NCBI RefSeq assembly: GCF_019145435.1
Contig: NZ_JAHSTS010000001.1
Location: forward strand, 1,006,001 to 1,070,000
Reading direction: 5' to 3'
Origin: Pseudomonas ekonensis
Lineage (GTDB): Bacteria > Pseudomonadota > Gammaproteobacteria > Pseudomonadales > Pseudomonadaceae
DNA length: 64,000 nt
In this document: piece after piece, positions 17,784-26,875 of the stretch
Numbering within the stretch: position 1 is the stretch's first letter
Layout: each line of letters begins with the position of its first letter
Notes under the pieces: generated by a model
Seen by the model: only the letters and a program-made list of their open reading frames with translations
Databases searched by the model: none
What the model was told of the DNA's origin: nothing
Program-made: the position numbers and the translations under genes

Positions 17784-18559
17784 GTTCCGAACTGCGCCCC
17801 AACCTCGTCGCCCTGAACACCATCGTCTACCGCGAAGTCAAACGCTTCACCCGGATCTGGCCGCAGACCCTGCTGCCGCCGGCGATCACCATGGTCCTGT
17901 ACTTCGTGATCTTCGGCAACCTGATCGGCCGGCAGATCGGCGACATGGGCGGCTTCACCTATATGGAGTACATCGTGCCGGGGCTGATCATGATGTCGGT
18001 GATCACCAACTCCTACGGCAACGTGGTGTCGAGCTTCTTCGGCAGCAAGTTCCAGCGTTCCATCGAAGAGCTGATGGTCTCGCCGGTGTCGCCGCACACG
18101 ATCCTGGTCGGCTACACCCTGGGCGGCGTGCTGCGCGGCCTGATGGTGGGCATCATCGTGACCCTGCTGTCGCTGTTCTTCACCCGCCTGCAGGTGCATC
18201 ACCTGGGCGTCACCGTGCTGGTGGTGGTGCTGACCGCGACGATCTTCTCGCTGCTGGGCTTCATCAACGCGGTGTTTGCGCGCAACTTCGACGACATCTC
18301 GATCATCCCGACCTTCGTGCTGACCCCGCTGACCTACCTGGGCGGCGTGTTCTATTCGATCAGCCTGCTGCCGCCGTTCTGGCAGACCGTGTCGCTGGCC
18401 AACCCGGTGCTGCACATGGTCAACGCGTTCCGCTACGGTATCCTCGGCGTGTCGGACATCAGCATCGGCACCGCCATCACGTTCATGCTGGTGGCGACGT
18501 TGGCGCTGTACATCGGCTGCGCACGGTTGCTGGTGAGCGGGCGCGGGATGCGCACCTGA
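17780..18559 (+). CDS. ABC-2 type exporter, permease (YadH-like)
   Basis: A 259-aa integral membrane protein with six predicted helices. The ABC-2 family pattern is plain: VYREVKRFTRIWPQTLLPP at the N-terminus, the GSKFQRSIEELMVSPVSPH cytoplasmic loop and FVLTPLTYLGGVFYS. The start overlaps the ATPase stop codon. It forms a dimeric half-transporter with the upstream ATPase. Cargo unknown. Confidence 0.93.
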   Translation: MSSELRPNLVALNTIVYREVKRFTRIWPQTLLPPAITMVLYFVIFGNLIGRQIGDMGGFTYMEYIVPGLIMMSVITNSYGNVVSSFFGSKFQRSIEELMVSPVSPHTILVGYTLGGVLRGLMVGIIVTLLSLFFTRLQVHHLGVTVLVVVLTATIFSLLGFINAVFARNFDDISIIPTFVLTPLTYLGGVFYSISLLPPFWQTVSLANPVLHMVNAFRYGILGVSDISIGTAITFMLVATLALYIGCARLLVSGRGMRT

Positions 18560-18570
18560 GTACCGGTTGC

Positions 18571-18593
18571 GACCATCGCCGGCCCGCTGGCGA
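18571..18593. repeat. short REP-like hairpin
   Basis: An imperfect palindrome (ATCGCCGGCCCGCTGGCGAT) between the permease stop and its terminator. It resembles the core of Pseudomonas REP elements but lacks their conserved flanks. Confidence 0.4.
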
Positions 18594-18616
18594 TGGCTGC
18601 AGGCCAGGCACCCAAA

Positions 18617-18644
18617 AAACGGCCTCCGGAGATGGAGGCCGTTT
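18617..18644. terminator. bidirectional intrinsic terminator
   Basis: An 11-bp perfect stem (18617-18627 with 18634-18644) and a 6-nt loop. A-run and T-containing flanks lie between the convergent ABC permease and DUF2062 genes. Confidence 0.85.
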
Positions 18645-18648
18645 GCGT

Positions 18649-19167
18649 TCATGGCATTCGGTTTCTCTTGCGCCGCGCCCATTGCCGGGCCACCCACCAG
18701 CGCCAGTACATCATCACCGTGAAGTAGGCGAGGGCGCCCAGCGCCAGCCCCGTCACCACCGAGCCCAGCAGGAACGGCTTCCACAGGGTGGAGAGTTCGC
18801 CGCTGATCCATTCCCAGGTCAGTTCGTCGGGCAGGGTCCTGGCCGGAACGTCCATCAGCCACGCACCGGCCTGATAGGTGCAGAAGAACACCGCCGGCAT
18901 GGTGATCGGGTTGGTCAGCCAGACCAGGCTGACGGCGATCGGCATGTTGCCGCGCACCATGATCGCCAGCACGGCCGCCACCAGCATCTGCGCCGGGATC
19001 GGCAGGAACGCCGCGAACAGGCCGACCGCCATGGCGCGGGCCACCGAGTGGCGGTTGAGGTGCCAGAGGTTGGGGTCATGCAGCAGCGTGCCGAGAAAGC
19101 GTAAGGACTTGTGTTCCCTGATGCTCGTCGGGTCGGGCATGTAACGTTTGAATAAGCGCCGGGGCAT
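18649..19167 (-). CDS. DUF2062 domain membrane protein
   Basis: A 172-aa protein. The basic N-terminus (MPRRLFKRYMPDP) is followed by the DUF2062 region (VARAMAVGLFAAFLPIPAQM; NMPIAVSLVWLTNPITMPA) with about three membrane helices and a basic C-terminus. Start ATG 19167 has GAGAAG upstream. It is divergent from comEC, as in other pseudomonads. Molecular function unknown. Confidence 0.9.
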   Translation of the reverse strand: MPRRLFKRYMPDPTSIREHKSLRFLGTLLHDPNLWHLNRHSVARAMAVGLFAAFLPIPAQMLVAAVLAIMVRGNMPIAVSLVWLTNPITMPAVFFCTYQAGAWLMDVPARTLPDELTWEWISGELSTLWKPFLLGSVVTGLALGALAYFTVMMYWRWWVARQWARRKRNRMP

Positions 19168-19303
19168 AAGGCTTCTCGGTCGGTCAAGGCGGCAAGTATG
19201 TCTGGATTCTAGAAGCGGCCCATTCAGACTTTGTGACAATTGTTGACGACGTTTGGGGCCCGGATCCGCTATGCCTGAAGGCGGGACTCTCAAGGACGGG
19301 CGT

Positions 19304-21547
19304 ATGCGCACAGGGATGATGGCGCTGGCGGCCGGTCTGCTGGCCCCGGTTTTTTTGCCGGCCTTGCCGCCGGTCGGGCTTTTGTGGGCGATGCCGGTGG
19401 CGGTGCTGATGCTGCTGCCGTTTCGCGGTTATCCCTTGGCCTTTCTGCTGTTCGGTTTCATGTGGACGGGCCTCGGCGCCCATTGGGCGCTGGACGACCG
19501 CTTGCCGGCGGCGCTGGAGGGCGAGACGCGTTGGGTCGAAGGGCGGGTGACCGGCCTGCCGCAGAACGGCGGGGGTGTGGTGCGGTTCGAACTGGCCGAC
19601 GCCCGTTCGCGCCATGAACGGCTGCCGGCGAAGATGCGCCTGGCCTGGTACGACGGGCCGCCGGTCAACAGCGGCGAGCGCTGGCGTCTGGCGGTGAAGC
19701 TCAAGCGCCCGGGCGGCCTGCTCAATCCCGACGCCTTCGATCCGGAAGCCTGGGCGCTGGCGCAGCGCATCGGCGCGACCGGCACGGTCAAGGACGGCCA
19801 ACGGTTGTCGGCGGCGCAGTGGGCCTGGCGTGACGGCATCCGCCAGCGCCTGCTCGCCGTGGACGCGCAGGGCCGCAACGCCGCGCTGGCGGCGCTGGTG
19901 CTGGGCGACGGCTCGGGGCTGGCGCGTGAAGACTGGCAGATCCTGCAGGACACCGGCACCGTGCATTTGCTGGTGATTTCCGGCCAGCACATCGGCCTGT
20001 TGGCGGCGGTCGTCTATGGGCTGGTCGCCGGCCTGGCGAGGTGGGGCCTGTGGCCGGTGCGTTGGCCGTGGTTGCCGTGGGCCTGCGCACTGGCGTTCGC
20101 GACGGCCCTGGGATACGGCCTGTTGGCCGGGTTCGACGTGCCGGTGCGGCGCGCCTGTGTGATGGTCGCGCTGGTGCTGCTGTGGCGTCTGCGCTTTCGC
20201 CATCTGGGCCTGTGGTGGCCGCTGCTGCTGGCGTTCGACGCCGTTTTGCTGATGGATCCGCTGGCCAGCCTGCGCCCGGGGTTCTGGCTGTCGTTCGCGG
20301 CGGTGGCGGTGCTGATCTTCACCTTCGGCGGCCGTTTGGGGCCATGGCGATGGTGGCAGACGTGGACGCGGGCGCAGTGGCTGATCGCGCTCGGCCTGTG
20401 CCCGGTGCTGTTGGCGCTGGGCTTGCCGGTCAGCCTCAGCGGGCCGCTGGTCAATCTGCTGGCGGTGCCCTGGGTCAGTCTGGCGGTGCTGCCGCCGGCC
20501 TTGCTCGGCACGGTGCTGCTGCCGGTTGCGCCGGTGGGGGAAGCCCTGCTGTGGCTGGCCGGCGGGCTGATCGAGGGACTGTTCCGTGGTCTGGCCCTGA
20601 TCGCCGGGCAATGGCCGGCATGGACGGCCGCCACGGTCGCGGGCTGGGTCTGGGCGCTTGGGGCGCTGGGGGCCGTTCTGCTGCTGTTGCCCAGGGGCGT
20701 GCCGATGCGTCCCCTGGGCTGGCCGTTGCTGTTGCTGCTGGCGGTGCCGCCCCGGGAAGGGCTGGACGAGGGCGTCGCCGACGTCTGGCAGTTCGACGTC
20801 GGGCAAGGCCTGGCGGTGCTGGTGCGTACCCGCCATCACGCGTTGCTGTATGACGCCGGCCCGCGTATGGGCGATTTCGATGCCGGTGAGCGGGTGGTGC
20901 TGCCGGCGCTGCGCAAACTGGATGTCCGGCGGCTGGACCTGTTGTTGCTCAGCCATGCCGACGCCGACCACGCCGGCGGCGGATTGGCGGTGTTGCGCGG
21001 CTTGCCCGTCAGCCGGGTGATGAGCGGCGACCCGGCGGGGCTTGCGGGCGGGCTGTACGCCGAGGCCTGCGCCAGCGGCCGGCAATGGCAGTGGGACGGC
21101 GTCGTTTTCCGGCTGTGGCAATGGGACGCGGCCCACGACAGCAATCAGCGCTCCTGTGTCCTTCAGGTCGACGCCGCCGGCGAGCGCCTGCTGTTGACCG
21201 GCGACATCGATGCCGCCGCCGAGCGCGCCTTGCTCGACAGCCCGTTGGCGCAGCCGGTGCGCTGGTTGCAGGCGCCGCATCACGGCAGCCGCACGTCATC
21301 GTCGATGGCGTTGCTCAGGGGATTGCGCCCCGAGTCCGTGCTGATTTCCCGGGGGCAAGGCAATTCGTTCGGCCACCCGCACCCGACCGTGACCGCGCGT
21401 TACCGCCATCAGGGCATCCATATCTACGACAGTGCCCGGCACGGCGCCCTCCACCTTCGGCTGGGCCGGTTCCAGCCGCCCCGCGTCCTGCGTCAGCAGG
21501 GGCGGTTCTGGCGCGACCCACCGCCGCCGGCCGAGACGCGCCGTTGA
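19304..21547 (+). CDS. comEC: DNA internalization competence protein ComEC/Rec2
   Basis: A 747-aa inner-membrane protein. An N-terminal DUF4131 soluble OB-like part is followed by the Competence domain with many helices (VLGDGSGLAREDWQILQDTGTVHLLVISGQH is the signature region). A C-terminal metallo-beta-lactamase domain has HADADHAGGG as its metal motif and HHGSRTSS near the end. It forms the channel, and perhaps the nuclease, for single-stranded DNA uptake. AAGGA 8 bases upstream supports ATG 19304 over ATG 19271. The gene appears intact. Confidence 0.93.
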   Translation: MRTGMMALAAGLLAPVFLPALPPVGLLWAMPVAVLMLLPFRGYPLAFLLFGFMWTGLGAHWALDDRLPAALEGETRWVEGRVTGLPQNGGGVVRFELADARSRHERLPAKMRLAWYDGPPVNSGERWRLAVKLKRPGGLLNPDAFDPEAWALAQRIGATGTVKDGQRLSAAQWAWRDGIRQRLLAVDAQGRNAALAALVLGDGSGLAREDWQILQDTGTVHLLVISGQHIGLLAAVVYGLVAGLARWGLWPVRWPWLPWACALAFATALGYGLLAGFDVPVRRACVMVALVLLWRLRFRHLGLWWPLLLAFDAVLLMDPLASLRPGFWLSFAAVAVLIFTFGGRLGPWRWWQTWTRAQWLIALGLCPVLLALGLPVSLSGPLVNLLAVPWVSLAVLPPALLGTVLLPVAPVGEALLWLAGGLIEGLFRGLALIAGQWPAWTAATVAGWVWALGALGAVLLLLPRGVPMRPLGWPLLLLLAVPPREGLDEGVADVWQFDVGQGLAVLVRTRHHALLYDAGPRMGDFDAGERVVLPALRKLDVRRLDLLLLSHADADHAGGGLAVLRGLPVSRVMSGDPAGLAGGLYAEACASGRQWQWDGVVFRLWQWDAAHDSNQRSCVLQVDAAGERLLLTGDIDAAAERALLDSPLAQPVRWLQAPHHGSRTSSSMALLRGLRPESVLISRGQGNSFGHPHPTVTARYRHQGIHIYDSARHGALHLRLGRFQPPRVLRQQGRFWRDPPPPAETRR

Positions 21548-21636
21548 GCCGTCACAGGGCACGGTCGTCGGAGCGACGGGTCGTCATCGTGAACCGGTAT
21601 GGTAAAGTGGCGCACTTTTTCGAGGGGGCTGTCACT

Positions 21637-22272
21637 GTGTGGGAATTGGTCAAATCCGGCGGCTGGATGATGTTGCCGATCATTCTGAGTTCCATCGCCG
21701 CCATGGCGATCGTCGCCGAGCGCCTGTGGACCCTGCGGGCCAGCCGCGTGACCCCGGAGCACCTGCTCGGTCAGGTCTGGGTGTGGATCAAGGACAAGCA
21801 GCTCAACAAGGAAAAACTCAAGGAACTGCGCGCCAATTCGCCGCTGGGCGAGATCCTCGCGGCGGGCCTGGCCAACTCCAAGCACGGTCGCGAGATCATG
21901 AAGGAGTGCATCGAAGAGGCGGCCGCCCGAGTCATCCACGAGCTGGAGCGCTACGTCAACGCCCTGGGCACCATCGCCGCCATGGCGCCGCTGCTGGGCC
22001 TTTTGGGCACGGTGCTGGGCATGATCGACATCTTCAGCGCGTTCACCGGCTCCGGCATGACCACCAACGCGTCCGTGCTGGCCGGCGGCATCTCCAAGGC
22101 CCTGATCACCACGGCGGCGGGCCTGATGGTCGGCATTCCGTCGGTGTTCTTCCACCGTTTCCTGCAACGGCGCATCGATGAGCTGGTGGTGGGCATGGAG
22201 CAGGAAGCGATCAAGCTGGTCGAGGTGGTGCAGGGCGACCGTGACGTCGACCTGGCCGGAGCCAAAGCGTGA
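21637..22272 (+). CDS. MotA/TolQ/ExbB proton channel family protein
   Basis: A 211-aa inner-membrane protein with three membrane helices. The conserved core is APLLGLLGTVLGMIDIF and ISKALITTAAGLMVGIPSVFF. It starts at GTG 21637 behind GAGGGGG. It is translationally coupled to the ExbD-like gene (stop/start overlap). The pair would use the proton gradient to energise an outer-membrane or envelope process. Its place ahead of lpxK suggests an envelope role, but the TonB/Tol partner is unknown. Confidence 0.93.
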   Translation: MWELVKSGGWMMLPIILSSIAAMAIVAERLWTLRASRVTPEHLLGQVWVWIKDKQLNKEKLKELRANSPLGEILAAGLANSKHGREIMKECIEEAAARVIHELERYVNALGTIAAMAPLLGLLGTVLGMIDIFSAFTGSGMTTNASVLAGGISKALITTAAGLMVGIPSVFFHRFLQRRIDELVVGMEQEAIKLVEVVQGDRDVDLAGAKA

Positions 22273-22697
22273 AGTTCCGTCGCAAGCCCCGGGAAACCAT
22301 CGACATCAACCTCGCGTCGCTGATCGACGTGGTGTTCATCTTGCTGCTGTTTTTCGTCGTGACCACCACGTTCACCCGTGAGACCCAGCTGCGCGTCGAC
22401 TTGCCGGAAGCGGTCAGCGGTTCGCCCGCCGAAGACCAGCAGGTCAAGCAGTTGGACGTCGCCATCAACGCCGAGGGCGTGTTCTCGGTGAACAACCGGA
22501 TCCTGCCGAAGAATGATCTGGCGACCCTGATGGAAGCCATGCAGAAGGAATCCAATGGCGACACCAACATGCCGTTGTCGATCAGCGCCGACGGCAAGAC
22601 CCAGCACCAATCGGTGATCACCGCCATGGACGCGGCCGGCAAGCTTGGCTTCAGCCATCTGCGCATGACCACGGTCGAGGCGGCGCCCAAATCCTGA
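22269..22697 (+). CDS. ExbD/TolR family protein
   Basis: A 142-aa protein with a short cytoplasmic N-terminus, one membrane helix bearing the proton-carrying Asp ([16 protein letters not shown]) and a periplasmic domain (LPEAVSG..., [17 protein letters not shown]). It starts at GTG 22269, overlapping the ExbB-like stop codon. It is the partner of the preceding channel protein and overlaps lpxK downstream by 1 nt. Confidence 0.93.
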   Translation: MKFRRKPRETIDINLASLIDVVFILLLFFVVTTTFTRETQLRVDLPEAVSGSPAEDQQVKQLDVAINAEGVFSVNNRILPKNDLATLMEAMQKESNGDTNMPLSISADGKTQHQSVITAMDAAGKLGFSHLRMTTVEAAPKS

Positions 22698-23707
22698 TGG
22701 CCATGTCCGATCGATTGCTCGCCGCCTGGTACGAGGGGCATCCGGCCCTGAACCTGCTGCGGCCGCTGGAGTGGCTGTACCGCCGCGTCGTCGACGGCAA
22801 GCGCCGGCGTTTCCTGGACGGCGAAGGCGCGATCTATCAGGCGCCGGTGCCGGTGGTCGTGGTCGGCAACATTACGGTCGGCGGCACCGGCAAGACGCCG
22901 ATGATCCTCTGGCTGATCGAGCACTGCCGGCGCAGCGGCCTGCGGGTCGGCGTGGTCAGCCGCGGCTACGGCGCCCGGCCGCCGGCGTTGCCGTGGCGGG
23001 TCGAGGCCGATCAGGGGGCCGACGTGGCCGGCGACGAGCCGTTGCTGATCGTGCGGCGCACCGGTGTGCCGCTGATGATCGACCCCGACCGCAGCGCCGC
23101 CGTCAAAGCCTTGCTCGAGAGCGAACCGCTGGACCTGATCCTGTCCGACGACGGCATGCAGCATTACCGTCTGGCCCGGGACCTGGAACTGGTGCTGATC
23201 GACGCCGCCCGCGGCCTGGGCAACCGGCGCTGCCTGCCCGCCGGACCGCTGCGCGAACCGGTCGAGCGGCTGCAGAGCGTCGACGGCGTGCTGTACAACG
23301 GCGCTGCCGCCGACCGCGACGACGGTTTCGCTTTCCGCCTGCAACCCACGGCGCTGGTCAACCTGCGCAGCGGCGAACGCCGGCCGCTGGATCATTTCCC
23401 TGCCGGCCAGGCCCTGCACGCGGTGGCCGGGATCGGCAATCCGCAACGTTTCTTCAATACCCTCGAAGCGCTAGACTGGCGACCTGTTCCGCATGCGTTT
23501 GCCGACCACGCCGAGTACAGCGTGCAGGCCTTGAATTTCACGCCGTCATTGCCGTTGGTGATGACCGAGAAGGACGCGGTGAAGTGCCGTGCCTTCGCCG
23601 CCGCCGACTGGTGGTACCTGGCGGTCGATGCCGTGCCGTCGCCGGCCTTCGTGGCCTGGTTCGACACCCAACTGATGCGCCTGCTGCCGGATCGGCTTTT
23701 GCCTTAA
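22697..23707 (+). CDS. lpxK: tetraacyldisaccharide 4'-kinase
   Basis: A 336-aa kinase that phosphorylates the 4' position of the lipid A precursor at the inner membrane. The Walker A-like [13 protein letters not shown] is near residues 56-68, and [14 protein letters not shown] and [10 protein letters not shown] are family motifs. The start ATG at 22697 shares its A with the ExbD stop codon; ATG 22703 is also possible. It belongs to an envelope operon with the ycaR-like gene and kdsB. Confidence 0.96.
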   Translation: MAMSDRLLAAWYEGHPALNLLRPLEWLYRRVVDGKRRRFLDGEGAIYQAPVPVVVVGNITVGGTGKTPMILWLIEHCRRSGLRVGVVSRGYGARPPALPWRVEADQGADVAGDEPLLIVRRTGVPLMIDPDRSAAVKALLESEPLDLILSDDGMQHYRLARDLELVLIDAARGLGNRRCLPAGPLREPVERLQSVDGVLYNGAAADRDDGFAFRLQPTALVNLRSGERRPLDHFPAGQALHAVAGIGNPQRFFNTLEALDWRPVPHAFADHAEYSVQALNFTPSLPLVMTEKDAVKCRAFAAADWWYLAVDAVPSPAFVAWFDTQLMRLLPDRLLP

Positions 23708-23731
23708 ACCGTTTTCATCCAGGGAATGTTC

Positions 23732-23917
23732 ATGGACACCAAACTGCTCGACATCCTCGCGTGCCCCGTCTGCAAAGGCCCGCTCAAGCTCAGCGCCGAC
23801 AAGACCGAACTGATCAGCAAGGGCGCAGGCCTGGCCTACCCGATCCGCGACGGCATCCCGGTGATGCTCGAAAGCGAAGCCCGCACCCTGACCAGCGACG
23901 AGCGCCTGGACAAATGA
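23732..23917 (+). CDS. Trm112/YcaR family small protein
   Basis: A 61-aa protein with the family pattern [14 protein letters not shown] near the N-terminus and [11 protein letters not shown] at the end. Only one CxxC pair is seen. AGGGA 6 bases upstream favours ATG 23732 over ATG 23726. It overlaps kdsB by 4 bp (ATGA). This lpxK-ycaR-kdsB order is widespread. Its function in bacteria is uncertain. Confidence 0.93.
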   Translation: MDTKLLDILACPVCKGPLKLSADKTELISKGAGLAYPIRDGIPVMLESEARTLTSDERLDK

Positions 23918-24678
23918 GCACAGCGTTCACCGTCGTCATTCCGTCGCGCTTCGCCTCCACCCGCCTGCCGGGCAAGCCGTTGCTGCCGATCGCCGGCAAG
24001 CCGATGATCCAGCATGTCTGGGAACAGGCGAGCAAGAGCGGCGCCGACCGCGTGGTGGTGGCCACCGACGATGCGCGCATCGTCGAGGCCTGCAACGCGT
24101 TCGGCGCCGAAGTGGTGCTGACCCGCGAAGACCACAACTCCGGCACCGACCGCCTGGCCGAAGTGGCCGCGAAACTGGGCCTGGCGCCGGACGCCATCGT
24201 GGTCAACGTGCAGGGCGACGAGCCGTTGATCCCGCCGAGCGTGATCGATCAGGTGGCCGCCAACCTCGCGGCCCACACCGAGGCGCGCATGGCCACCCTG
24301 GCCGAGCCGATCGAGGACGTGGACACCCTGTTCAACCCCAACGTGGTCAAGGTCGTCAGTGACCTCAACGGCCTGGCGCTGACCTTCAGCCGCGCCACCC
24401 TGCCGTGGGCCCGCGACGCGTTCGCCAAGAGCCGCGAGCAACTGCCGGAGGGCGTGCCGTACCGCCGCCACATCGGCATCTATGCCTACCGCGCCGGGTT
24501 CCTCCAGGACTTCGTGAACTGGGGCCCGTGCTGGCTTGAGAACACCGAGTCCCTGGAGCAGCTGCGTGCCCTGTGGCACGGCGTGCGCATCCACGTGGCC
24601 GATGCGTTGATCGCGCCGCCGACGGGGGTCGACACCGCCGAGGACCTCGAGCGCGTCCGTCGCCTGCTGGAGGCCTGA
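23914..24678 (+). CDS. kdsB: 3-deoxy-manno-octulosonate cytidylyltransferase
   Basis: A 254-aa enzyme that makes CMP-Kdo for lipopolysaccharide inner core. The nucleotide-binding motif [15 protein letters not shown] is at residues 9-23. [11 protein letters not shown] and the HIGIYAYR and [10 protein letters not shown] motifs are intact. It is translationally coupled to the genes on both sides by ATGA-type overlaps. Confidence 0.97.
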   Translation: MSTAFTVVIPSRFASTRLPGKPLLPIAGKPMIQHVWEQASKSGADRVVVATDDARIVEACNAFGAEVVLTREDHNSGTDRLAEVAAKLGLAPDAIVVNVQGDEPLIPPSVIDQVAANLAAHTEARMATLAEPIEDVDTLFNPNVVKVVSDLNGLALTFSRATLPWARDAFAKSREQLPEGVPYRRHIGIYAYRAGFLQDFVNWGPCWLENTESLEQLRALWHGVRIHVADALIAPPTGVDTAEDLERVRRLLEA

Positions 24679-25142
24679 TGCGCGTTCTGTTCGTGTGTCT
24701 GGGCAACATCTGCCGCTCGCCCACCGCCGAAGGTGTATTGCGCCACAAACTGCGCGAAGCGGGGCTGGCGGGGCAGGTCGAAGTGGCCTCCGCCGGCACC
24801 GGCGACTGGCACGTCGGCAACCCGCCGGACAAGCGCAGCCAGGCCGCGGCCAAACTGCGCGGCTACGACCTGTCGGCCCAGCGGGCGCAGCAGGTCAGCC
24901 GCGCCGACTTCGCCAGCTACGACCTGATTCTGGCGATGGACAACAGCAACCTGCGCAACCTCAAGGCGATGCAGCCGTCCACCGGTAAGGCCGAACTGGA
25001 CCTGTTCCTGCGCCGCTACGAAGGTGAGGTCGATGAAGTGCCGGATCCGTACTACGACGGCGATCAAGGGTTCGAGCAAGTGCTGGACCTGATCGAGCGC
25101 GCCTGCGACCGGTTGCTGATCGAAGTGAAGGGGCGGTTATGA
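24678..25142 (+). CDS. low molecular weight protein-tyrosine phosphatase
   Basis: A 154-aa phosphatase with the P-loop CLGNICRS (nucleophile Cys7, Arg13) and the general acid in DPYYDG (Asp123). Its length and motifs are complete. It lies between kdsB and murB with overlapping start and stop codons, a conserved Pseudomonas order. It probably dephosphorylates tyrosine kinases or sugar-enzyme regulators of the envelope, but no cognate kinase is present here. Confidence 0.94.
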   Translation: MRVLFVCLGNICRSPTAEGVLRHKLREAGLAGQVEVASAGTGDWHVGNPPDKRSQAAAKLRGYDLSAQRAQQVSRADFASYDLILAMDNSNLRNLKAMQPSTGKAELDLFLRRYEGEVDEVPDPYYDGDQGFEQVLDLIERACDRLLIEVKGRL

Positions 25143-26158
25143 GTCTGTCGGTGCAACCGCAGGTTTCCCTGAAACCGTTCAATACCTTTGGCGTAGACGT
25201 GCGGGCGCAACTGTTCGCCGAAGCCCGCAACGACGCCGACGTGCGCGAGGCCCTGGCTTATGCGGCGGCGCAGCAGCTGCCGCTGCTGGTGATCGGCGGC
25301 GGCAGCAACCTGCTGCTGACGGCGGATGTGCCGGCGCTGGTGCTGCGCATGGTCAGCCGCGGGATCCGGGTGGTCGGCGAGGACGGCGACCGCGTGGTGC
25401 TGGAGGCCGAGGCGGGCGAGCCGTGGCATCCGTTCGTGCAGCACACGCTGGCGCTGGGCCTGTCGGGCCTTGAGAACCTCAGCCTGATCCCCGGCACCGT
25501 CGGGGCGGCGCCGATGCAGAACATCGGCGCCTACGGCGTCGAGATCAAGGACGTGTTCGCCGGCCTCACGGCGCTGGATCGCCAGACCGGCGAACTGCGC
25601 GACTTCACGCTGGCGGAGTGCGGGTTCGCTTACCGCGACAGCGTGTTCAAGCAACATCCTGGCCGTTGGCTGATCCTGCGGGTGCGCTTCAACCTGAACC
25701 GGGCGGCCCACCTGCACCTGGAATACGGGCCGGTGCGTCAGCGCCTGACCGAACAGGGCATCGAGCAGCCTACCCCCAGCGACGTGAGCCACGCCATCTG
25801 CAGCATCCGCAGCGAGAAACTGCCGGATCCGGCGGTGCTCGGCAATGCCGGCAGTTTCTTCAAGAACCCGCTGGTGCCGGCGCAGACGGCGGCGCAGATC
25901 AAGGCGCAGCACCCGGACCTGGTGGCCTATCCGCAGGCGGACGGTCAGGTGAAGCTGGCCGCCGGCTGGCTGATCGAGCGGGCAGGGTGGAAGGGTTTCC
26001 GCGAGGGCGACGCCGGGGTGCACAAGCTGCAGGCTCTGGTGCTGGTCAACTACGGCGCGGCCACCGGCCTGCAACTGTTCGACCTGGCGCAACGCATCCA
26101 GAAAGACATTGCAGAACGTTTCAATGTCGAGCTGGAAATGGAGCCCAACCGGTATTGA
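25139..26158 (+). CDS. murB: UDP-N-acetylenolpyruvoylglucosamine reductase
   Basis: A 339-aa type I MurB, an FAD enzyme making UDP-N-acetylmuramate from NADPH. Motifs: NTFGVDVRAQ, VIGGGSNLLL, IPGTVGAAPMQNIGAYG (FAD binding), the YRDSVFK region and GNAGSFFKNP with the catalytic Ser. The start overlaps the phosphatase stop codon. It is last in the envelope operon; a strong terminator follows at 26183. Confidence 0.97.
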   Translation: MSLSVQPQVSLKPFNTFGVDVRAQLFAEARNDADVREALAYAAAQQLPLLVIGGGSNLLLTADVPALVLRMVSRGIRVVGEDGDRVVLEAEAGEPWHPFVQHTLALGLSGLENLSLIPGTVGAAPMQNIGAYGVEIKDVFAGLTALDRQTGELRDFTLAECGFAYRDSVFKQHPGRWLILRVRFNLNRAAHLHLEYGPVRQRLTEQGIEQPTPSDVSHAICSIRSEKLPDPAVLGNAGSFFKNPLVPAQTAAQIKAQHPDLVAYPQADGQVKLAAGWLIERAGWKGFREGDAGVHKLQALVLVNYGAATGLQLFDLAQRIQKDIAERFNVELEMEPNRY

Positions 26159-26182
26159 GGCTACGCTTCCAAGGCCCGGCCC

Positions 26183-26217
26183 AAAGCCCTGCACCGGACA
26201 CCGGTGCAGGGCTTTTT
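26183..26217 (+). terminator. intrinsic terminator after murB
   Basis: A perfect 15-bp stem (26183-26197 with 26201-26215) with an ACA loop, followed by T residues. Confidence 0.93.
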
Positions 26218-26404
26218 TGTTAATGCTGGGTTAACTTAGCGAGCTAACGATGCAAGTCATTTGCTCCACCGAAGGCCCGGTGCAGACGCATCCCGTCGGC
26301 ACAAGAGAGCCGCATTAGCCTGAGTCGATCTGCACGAACCACCGCCGTGCCTGCGGCGGCAGATTGCTCGACCCCATAACCTCCATGAATATGCGGGCGT
26401 GCCC

Positions 26405-26875
26405 ATGATTACCCTGAAGCTCAACGGTCAAGACCATCAACTCGACGTCGGCGAAGACATGCCGCTGCTGTGGGCGATCCGCGACGTCGCCGGCTACAGC
26501 GGCACCAAGTTCGGCTGCGGCATGGGCCTGTGCGGCGCGTGCACCATCCATATCGACGGCTCGCCCGCCCGCAGCTGCATCACGCCGATCGGATCGGTGG
26601 CCGGGCAGGACGTGACCACCCTCGACAACCTGCATGCCGACCCTGTGGGCCGGATCGTCCAGCAGGCCTGGCTCGACACCGCCGTGGCCCAGTGCGGCTA
26701 CTGCCAGGGCGGGCAGATCATGTCCGCCACCGCATTGCTTAAGGTAAACCCGAACCCCAGCGACGAGCAGATCGAAGAGGCGATGGTCGGTAACATTTGC
26801 CGCTGCGGCACTTACAACCGGATCAAGACCGCCATCCGCCAGGCGTCCACCCACCTGAAGGAGGCCAAGGCATGA
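26405..26875 (+). CDS. (2Fe-2S) subunit of a molybdenum aldehyde/xanthine-type oxidoreductase
   Basis: A 156-aa iron-sulphur subunit. The plant-type cluster motif GCGMGLCGACTIH is near residues 38-50. The second cluster uses CGYCQGGQIM and CRCGTY. It passes electrons from the molybdenum subunit encoded next, which it overlaps by 4 bp. I chose ATG 26405; a GTG 6 bp upstream is possible and no strong ribosome site is seen. The order small subunit, large subunit, XdhC matches IorAB-type operons. Confidence 0.94.
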   Translation: MITLKLNGQDHQLDVGEDMPLLWAIRDVAGYSGTKFGCGMGLCGACTIHIDGSPARSCITPIGSVAGQDVTTLDNLHADPVGRIVQQAWLDTAVAQCGYCQGGQIMSATALLKVNPNPSDEQIEEAMVGNICRCGTYNRIKTAIRQASTHLKEAKA